DNA of 64,000 bases from a virus: positions 1 to 64,000 of IMG/VR virus record IMGVR_UViG_3300028610_001072; one strand, 5' to 3'. The notes below the pieces were generated by a model. That model did no database searches and was not told the origin of the DNA. It worked only from the letters and a program-made list of their open reading frames with translations. Of this stretch, positions 58,657 through 64,000 are shown piece after piece (the stretch's first letter is position 1; each line of letters opens with the position of its first letter). The position numbers and the translations under genes are program-made.

Positions 58657-60393
58657 TTACCGAGGCGGATACATTAACTTTCTTTTGGTTGTTGCATCAT
58701 CACGGGGAATATCGTACTGTGATAATATCGACTTCGCTGCTTCCGAGCCAAGACCCATTTCCGCAATTGCCAGTGCTCCCCGCAGGAATAGTTCATTGGC
58801 TTTTTCAAATGCCAGTGCTGCAACTTCGATTTTTCCAATCTCGGTAGCAACTGCCCGCATCTGAACCTCGAATCCGGTAGCGCCTCGCATCTCTTCAACT
58901 CGCTTTGCAAAGTCTATTGGGAGTCCCTGATCGCTCATATCACCGAGCATTTTCCCGCCTAGAGATTTCCTTAATTCCAGCCAACTATTAATACCTTTGT
59001 CTGGATTATACAACGCTGAAATTGGTATCCCTCGACCGAGGCCACCAGTCCATTGATTCAGCAACATAGCTTGGCTGTAAGGATCATCTCCCCCCAGTTC
59101 CCCAGCTATCGCAAAAAATTCTTCCAGTAGTCGCGGGTCCTGTAACCCCTGTTCCTGTAACGCCATCACTTGCCCTATGGAATAATTCCCCGCTCCCTCT
59201 GTCCGGTCCAGTATCCTTCGAGCTGCTTGAAAGCCCATGCCGCCGCCGGTGATCGCCTGATTGAAACTGGTCAACTGCTGCATACCTCGTTGACCTTGGA
59301 ATGGAGTCCCCAGAGTCCCAAGCCTACCGGCGTAACGCCCCATTAAGCCTGAGTCAGCGGTGACTGAGGTTCGCATCACCGTTTCTGTGAGGGTCATCAC
59401 CCCTTGCAGAAATTCCGGCAAGCGGCCCTGCCCTATCCCGGAGCGGACCCCTTCAATGATGGCTTCTTGGAGTCGCCCGAGCGGAATTGGGTCCCTGCGA
59501 TAGCCAGTCATTCCCATCCGGCCAGCAAACTCAACTCCCACCCCTTTATCGATCCCCAAACTTTGAGCCACGTTAACCACATCGTCCATCACGGTGCCAT
59601 GCAATCGCTGACCAGTGAGGCGGATGTAGGATTGCTCCAGTCCGCTCATCTCCTGCAAGGTGGTTGCCGTCAGCATTGCCACTGCTTCAAACTCTTCGCG
59701 GAATGCAGCAGCATCACCCCCCAGCCTTCCAGTCATCGCTGCAATCTGCATCAGGTCGGGAGCGATCTGCTTGAAAGCGTCTTTCCCCTCGACCATCCCT
59801 GAAATAAGTTTATATGCCCCAAAACCTACCAGCCCGGCACCGGCTCCCACCCCCAGCTTAGCGAGGGTCCCCATCCCGGCCATCTTCCCTGTCACCCTGC
59901 TGGCGAACCTGCCCAATCCTGCTTGAGCCATGCTTCGGCCACCGGCCCCACGAATTCCCATTCCAGTGAGATCAGACAATAAATCAGGTGCGGCGGGGTC
60001 TCCGAATCCCTGCTCGGATGCCCACTCTTTTCGGTATGCTTCGCCTTGGACTGAGGTAGTGGTATCAGAGATGTGCTCCTTCCTCAGTTGGTGCATTTCC
60101 TTGTCGATCCGGGCCTGAGCAAATTTGCTACTGGTCCGTTTGCGTTGGTATGCAAGATCGGCCATCCTGTCCTGATGACCTACAGACTCCAAGCGGCTCA
60201 TTAGAGCTATCTGCTCACGGATGTATTGGTTTTGCTTCTTTAGACTATCAGGATGTTGCTGCTCAGCTTCCCGTCGAACTTCATTGAAGTGACCCCAACC
60301 CGCATTCATCTGCCCCAGTGCCGCGATATGCTCTCGCATACCCTCGCCGCCGGTGGTCTTGGCATCTATAGTGATTCCTATGCGGTTTTCCAA
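58657..60393 (-). CDS. Tape measure protein (578 aa)
   Basis: Determines tail length. Helical N-terminal half (QHPDSLKKQNQYIREQIAL), a Gly/Ala hydrophobic stretch (AGAGLVGFGAYKLISGM) and long helical repeats after it. Position between chaperone-like genes and hub. At about 0.15 nm per residue this length would imply a tail tube near 85-90 nm. Confidence 0.83.
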   Translation of the reverse strand: MENRIGITIDAKTTGGEGMREHIAALGQMNAGWGHFNEVRREAEQQHPDSLKKQNQYIREQIALMSRLESVGHQDRMADLAYQRKRTSSKFAQARIDKEMHQLRKEHISDTTTSVQGEAYRKEWASEQGFGDPAAPDLLSDLTGMGIRGAGGRSMAQAGLGRFASRVTGKMAGMGTLAKLGVGAGAGLVGFGAYKLISGMVEGKDAFKQIAPDLMQIAAMTGRLGGDAAAFREEFEAVAMLTATTLQEMSGLEQSYIRLTGQRLHGTVMDDVVNVAQSLGIDKGVGVEFAGRMGMTGYRRDPIPLGRLQEAIIEGVRSGIGQGRLPEFLQGVMTLTETVMRTSVTADSGLMGRYAGRLGTLGTPFQGQRGMQQLTSFNQAITGGGMGFQAARRILDRTEGAGNYSIGQVMALQEQGLQDPRLLEEFFAIAGELGGDDPYSQAMLLNQWTGGLGRGIPISALYNPDKGINSWLELRKSLGGKMLGDMSDQGLPIDFAKRVEEMRGATGFEVQMRAVATEIGKIEVAALAFEKANELFLRGALAIAEMGLGSEAAKSILSQYDIPRDDATTKRKLMYPPR

Positions 60394-60412
60394 ACCTCAA
60401 TTCCTTTCAATC

Positions 60413-60796
60413 TTATTTCAGGTGGCTGGGAAGCTCAATACCGAGTTCGTTTTTCACGGTCTGAGCAAAATCATCATCGCGGTATTCGGTCTGATCGGAT
60501 TCCTTTCCGGGAATCGTCATTTCAGCGCCGCATCGCGGGCAGAGGTCGTCCGAGCCGGGATGAGGCGGCCCCTCATACTTACAATCTTCACAATGCGGTA
60601 TGAGAGCCTTGCGTTGTTCCTCGACCCGACGGTCTAATTCCTGATGAATATAGAATTCTTGGTGAATTCCTTCATCAGTCATATCCAAATAGCGTTGGTC
60701 GGTTGGGGGGAAATTGTATTTTCTCCTGAACCAAATCCGAGTAAAGTCTTTATCTAGGAGCGATAATGCCTCAGCTTTGATCCTTTCCCTCTCCAT
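60413..60796 (-). CDS. Zinc-ribbon protein at the tail-chaperone position (127 aa)
   Basis: RIKAEALSLLDKDFTRIWFRRKYNFPPTDQRYLDMT is a recurrent phage motif found just before tape measure genes. A zinc ribbon follows (HCEDCKYEG ... CPRCGAEM). It overlaps the upstream gene by 26 nt in another frame. Probably the second tail-assembly chaperone component. Confidence 0.72.
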   Translation of the reverse strand: MERERIKAEALSLLDKDFTRIWFRRKYNFPPTDQRYLDMTDEGIHQEFYIHQELDRRVEEQRKALIPHCEDCKYEGPPHPGSDDLCPRCGAEMTIPGKESDQTEYRDDDFAQTVKNELGIELPSHLK

Positions 60797-61133
60797 CGCC
60801 GGAGTCTGGATCGGTAGATTTCTCTTTCCTGAGAAACAACCCGGACTTTACAGTCCATTCCTTCCATAACTCATCAAACTGATCGGATTGCAAGGACTCG
60901 ACGCCTTCAAAATCCTCCGGCGCTTTAACCAATCGACCTTCCATCTCACTGGTTCTGAGCAGATTAAATGCTGCATTTACTTCTGTCGTATTTGGCGACT
61001 GCATCATCTGGCCGTACATGCCATTTGAGATAGTCGCCCTATGAACCGCGATCTGGTTTTGTTCTCCAATAGTGAGGATATTTTTGAAGGTGAATCCTCC
61101 AAATGATACCTTCACTGTCGTAGTTTTATCCAT
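60771..61133 (-). CDS. Tail assembly chaperone-like protein (120 aa)
   Basis: Lies between tail tube and tape measure genes, the chaperone slot. Beta start (VKVSFGGFTFKNILTI), then a helical body (NAAFNLLRTSEMEGRLV). The stop region overlaps the next gene; GGGAAAG near the end is a canonical -1 slippery heptamer, but the -1 frame closes soon after and the downstream gene is in the +1 frame. Recoding is unproven. Confidence 0.66.
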   Translation of the reverse strand: MDKTTTVKVSFGGFTFKNILTIGEQNQIAVHRATISNGMYGQMMQSPNTTEVNAAFNLLRTSEMEGRLVKAPEDFEGVESLQSDQFDELWKEWTVKSGLFLRKEKSTDPDSGDGEGKDQS

Positions 61134-61160
61134 TTTATTTTTCCCTATGTGGATAATTTA

Positions 61161-61595
61161 CTATGGTGAATTTACTGGCTCACCATACATACCTGAACCG
61201 CTCCGCTGAGTGATCGCATTCTCCCCTACCGTTAGGCTGAGGTTGCCAACCTTGCAGCCGGAAATGGTTGCAATATTCTCACCTGTGTACTTGTCCTCGA
61301 TAACAATAATAAATCCCTCTTGTGTGAGGATATATTTCACTATGTCCTTGACGGTTTTACCCGCCCGTGGCCCAAATTTGAGGTCCGCGACAGTGCTCTC
61401 AGTCAGCACAAGTGATGTGAAATTGAAGTTGCCAGAGAACCGAAGAGCCACGATCTCAAAGGGTTCCATTTGCCCGATGGCATAGGCCCCTTGAAGCCCA
61501 TAGTCTTCATTCTCGGTGATGGTGCTCATCACACCAACTTTGGTGCCCCCGAAGAACACCAAGACTCTGGCACCGTGTACTACTTTTTTACTCAT
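61161..61595 (-). CDS. Tail tube protein (144 aa)
   Basis: Small beta protein directly downstream of sheath, with VMSTITENEDYGLQGAYAIG and YILTQEGFIIVIEDKYTGENIATISGCKVGNLSLTVGE. Order sheath-tube-chaperone-tape measure and size fit. Forms the inner tube. Confidence 0.82.
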   Translation of the reverse strand: MSKKVVHGARVLVFFGGTKVGVMSTITENEDYGLQGAYAIGQMEPFEIVALRFSGNFNFTSLVLTESTVADLKFGPRAGKTVKDIVKYILTQEGFIIVIEDKYTGENIATISGCKVGNLSLTVGENAITQRSGSGMYGEPVNSP

Positions 61596-61622
61596 GAGTA
61601 TAGTCTCCTAATTTTGGGCTAA

Positions 61623-63347
61623 TTACAGGACCGCGACGGTCTCAATTAAGAAGAAATTGAATGGATTATTTAGCCTGATTGGAACCTTCACGCTCCAGCC
61701 ATCATCCAATCTGGTAGCCGCCACCGGCTCCCATGCTGGCAAGGGATTATCTGGATCAGAATCATCTCCTGCTAATACACCCTCGGCTTCCTTGGCCTTG
61801 CAGTGGGCTTCGACGAATCCAATTATGGTTGCCCGGCCTACCCCAACCGTCCCGCCAACGAATTCTCTAGCAGCGGCGACTTCCAGCTCTTTATTGAACT
61901 GTCCCGCAGATCGCATTAACGAAATCTCCGGGGATGACTGACTAGCCACATCCCACAAGTTCAGATTGTTCTGGAGAGTATTCACCCCTTGGGTGATCAC
62001 CAGCCCAACACTTTCCATATTCTTCGGAGAAATCGCACCGGCACGAATCAATGTTTCCCGTTGTGCTTTGCTGAATTCGTATTGCAATCCCTGAGCACTG
62101 AAGACCTTCAGGGTTAATGGCTCCTGTACCGGCAGCCCCGCTGCCAGTCCCGCACATTTTGCGGCAAAGAATTTGGGAGCGATGGCTTCTGCTCCTGATC
62201 CGTCATCCGCAAAGTCATCAATCCCACAGGCCACCAATGCCCCGTAGGCAGTATTCATCACTGCCGCTGCCGCTGCCGTTACTGAAACTGATAATGCGGC
62301 TGTGGCCTGAGTGACAAGGCCGAAAAATCCCATACGGAAAAAGGTATTCGACTGGCAATGGGCTGTGACCAAGGCATGATCTGCTGCTGTCTCTGAATCG
62401 ATCCAGATGACCTGACAGTTTGCCTCTTCAATCAGGGTCAGAGCAGCGGTGATTGCTGATGTATCCATCGCAGGGGATGTCCCGCCTGCAAGTAAGGCCC
62501 ACGTAGCCTGTGTAGTAAGCTGAGTCCCATCGACGACTACCGTACCGTCCACGTATGCACTGAGGCTATCCAGAGCATGTTTGGCGATATTCGGATAAGC
62601 TTCCAAGTTCACCGCAGCGGTTTTCACGTCCGCCGCCGCCAGAGTGTTCAGGAAGATACTGGTCAATGTGCCGGTGCCTGATGGTGCAAGACCGAAAATC
62701 GTACATTCCCAATCCGCCAAGGCATCGATAATCGCTACCAGTTTCGAGATGGTATTGTAATCTGACTGGGTGAGATCATAATCGAATTCGACCTCGTCTG
62801 TGGCCGTGGCCCCAGACGCCCCGATTATATGATCCCCTGCTGTGACCTCAATATCTGCCAAGGTTGCGGCCCCGACATATTGAATCGTCATCGCCAGATC
62901 AAGGTTATCAAAAACCTCAAGGTCGTCGGCATAGGCCACGGAGATTTTTGTTGAGTTGGCTGTGGTTCCATCTTCGATTTTAATCTTGATGCTATTAACC
63001 CACAGACCATAATCTTTTGATACTATTTTACCGCTGGTAGCATCATGCTCAGCGGTCGTTGCTGTTTGAGCACGGACAAATCCGCAATAGGGCGCTCCGT
63101 TATGCTGGGGAGAGGGGTTAAAAATATACCCCATCGCCCGCAAGGCGTCACCGCCTCTGAGCACATCTTTTGCACCCGGTTTATCGGTGAACCAGTGAAT
63201 TTCGCTGGGTGCTCCCCCCTCGCTTTCACCAATTACGATCACCCTGCCCGTAGCCAACGGATTGGCTTTGGGTGTGACCCCGACAGTAATTTTGCTTGCT
63301 GCCTGTGGCTCAACCAGAATTCTGTTGTCAAATTTCTGTTGGCTCAT
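61623..63347 (-). CDS. Tail sheath protein (574 aa)
   Basis: Contractile sheath subunit. The N terminus (GVTPKANPLATGRVIVIGESEGG) and the C-terminal core (ITQGVNTLQNNLNLWDVASQSSPEISLMRSAGQFNKELE, a helical region, then VGRATIIGFVEAHCKAKE) are typical. The middle is a variable surface domain. Its presence shows a myovirus. Confidence 0.9.
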   Translation of the reverse strand: MSQQKFDNRILVEPQAASKITVGVTPKANPLATGRVIVIGESEGGAPSEIHWFTDKPGAKDVLRGGDALRAMGYIFNPSPQHNGAPYCGFVRAQTATTAEHDATSGKIVSKDYGLWVNSIKIKIEDGTTANSTKISVAYADDLEVFDNLDLAMTIQYVGAATLADIEVTAGDHIIGASGATATDEVEFDYDLTQSDYNTISKLVAIIDALADWECTIFGLAPSGTGTLTSIFLNTLAAADVKTAAVNLEAYPNIAKHALDSLSAYVDGTVVVDGTQLTTQATWALLAGGTSPAMDTSAITAALTLIEEANCQVIWIDSETAADHALVTAHCQSNTFFRMGFFGLVTQATAALSVSVTAAAAAVMNTAYGALVACGIDDFADDGSGAEAIAPKFFAAKCAGLAAGLPVQEPLTLKVFSAQGLQYEFSKAQRETLIRAGAISPKNMESVGLVITQGVNTLQNNLNLWDVASQSSPEISLMRSAGQFNKELEVAAAREFVGGTVGVGRATIIGFVEAHCKAKEAEGVLAGDDSDPDNPLPAWEPVAATRLDDGWSVKVPIRLNNPFNFFLIETVAVL

Positions 63348-63357
63348 AATTCGCTCC

Positions 63358-63633
63358 TTATGACTTTAAGTATTCCTCAATAAGTTTTTCCCAGTCGCCA
63401 AAGGTCCGGGAACGTAGCGGCTCTTGTTTGGCCGTCTTCATCCAGACTCTAAATCCCTGCTCGAGCACGAATGTAATATCATCACGCTTGGCATTTTCCT
63501 TATACTCAGAAAACGAAATCAACTGCAAAGGTTTCTGCTCCGGCTTTTCCTTTGGGGCTGTTTTTTTGGCTTCAGCCTTTGGGGTATCGGATGCTGCCTC
63601 TGGAGTAATATCCTGCTGCTCATTTTTTGCCAT
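63358..63633 (-). CDS. Hypothetical protein upstream of sheath (91 aa)
   Basis: Low-complexity Lys/Pro/Ala-rich N terminus (about 35 residues), then a small domain LISFSEYKENAKRDDITFVLEQGFRVWM. The position before the sheath gene is often filled by tail-terminator or small adaptor genes. Unknown. Confidence 0.65.
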   Translation of the reverse strand: MAKNEQQDITPEAASDTPKAEAKKTAPKEKPEQKPLQLISFSEYKENAKRDDITFVLEQGFRVWMKTAKQEPLRSRTFGDWEKLIEEYLKS

Positions 63634-63644
63634 TGGTTTTGTCC

Positions 63645-63992
63645 CTAGTTCTGAGGCTCGCCCTTACCTTCCAGCCATGATGCAAGGTTGGGCTGCAATG
63701 TGACCTCTGAGGAGATGGCGCAGGAAAGCATCATCATGCCCCCTACTTGGACCCTATCCCTCACCGCCTCATTTATCACATCGCCCTCAATTAAAATTTC
63801 TACCCATTCCATATCACCGCCCTCTCCACGTATGCAATATTGGCGGATGAACTCTTTTGATTCTCGGAACATCTTGGTGATCGTGTCCCGACGTATCGAG
63901 TTGGGGTCTTCCCAGACCACCTGAATATTATCCATCTCCAGCTCGCCGTAGGTATTCTTTAGGTCTGCTTCGAGCTGCCTGAAATAACCCAT
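63645..63992 (-). CDS. Probable tail/neck completion protein (115 aa)
   Basis: Last gene before the right end. NIQVVWEDPNSIRRDTITKMFRESKEFIRQ resembles tail-terminator/neck proteins and lies just upstream of the sheath operon. The next upstream genes (capsid side) are beyond the window. Start at 63992; upstream context is too short to judge its ribosome site. Confidence 0.6.
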   Translation of the reverse strand: MGYFRQLEADLKNTYGELEMDNIQVVWEDPNSIRRDTITKMFRESKEFIRQYCIRGEGGDMEWVEILIEGDVINEAVRDRVQVGGMMMLSCAISSEVTLQPNLASWLEGKGEPQN

Positions 63993-64000
63993 GTACTGAT

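Overview
This window is most of the genome of a contractile-tailed bacterial virus (a myovirus, class Caudoviricetes) of mid GC content. Contig-wide gene order, long co-directional operons, ATGA/TGATG stop-start overlaps and strong Shine-Dalgarno sites point to a bacteriophage; the host cannot be named from the sequence. Almost every gene reads leftward on the minus strand. The only clear plus-strand gene is a small J-domain protein near 43 kb.

Layout in the direction of transcription, right to left. 64.0-49 kb holds the tail module: tail completion-like proteins, sheath, tube, chaperone-position genes, tape measure, hub (gpD-like), spike (gpV-like), gp25/LysM wedge, gpJ wedge, gpI and fibres. 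49-44 kb holds further virion proteins, including a 1479-residue fibre with a C1q-like tip. 43-36 kb carries a ribbon-helix-helix repressor and the replication/recombination set: a fused Mre11-Rad50 (SbcD-SbcC) protein, a replication-initiator-like protein and a RuvC resolvase. 36-13.4 kb is a long accessory operon of many tiny, often cysteine-rich genes. Among them are a PolX-like nucleotidyltransferase, a radical SAM enzyme, a TOPRIM protein, ASCH-domain proteins, a PD-(D/E)XK-like protein, a transglycosylase, a sulfotransferase and a DNA methyltransferase.

13.35-10.6 kb holds the most notable system. A 298-residue protein has the IS110-C-terminal/Nop-like fold signature but no nuclease domain. 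Immediately downstream lies a 1.76-kb array of two alternating, degenerate short repeats with unique spacers and a 36-nt period. This is the published architecture of a TIGR-Tas (tandem interspaced guide RNA) RNA-guided system. Naive annotation would call it an IS110 transposase next to junk ORFs.

10.5-8.9 kb holds five small genes, including a paralogous pair, ending in a strong intrinsic terminator. A consensus-like promoter just beyond it starts the packaging/head operon: terminase small and large subunits, a tRNA-His, small genes, portal, MuF-like head protein and a truncated next gene at the left edge. Prohead protease and major capsid genes are not seen. They probably lie beyond coordinate 1 and before the tail completion genes at 64 kb, so a circular or circularly permuted genome with a missing capsid segment is likely.
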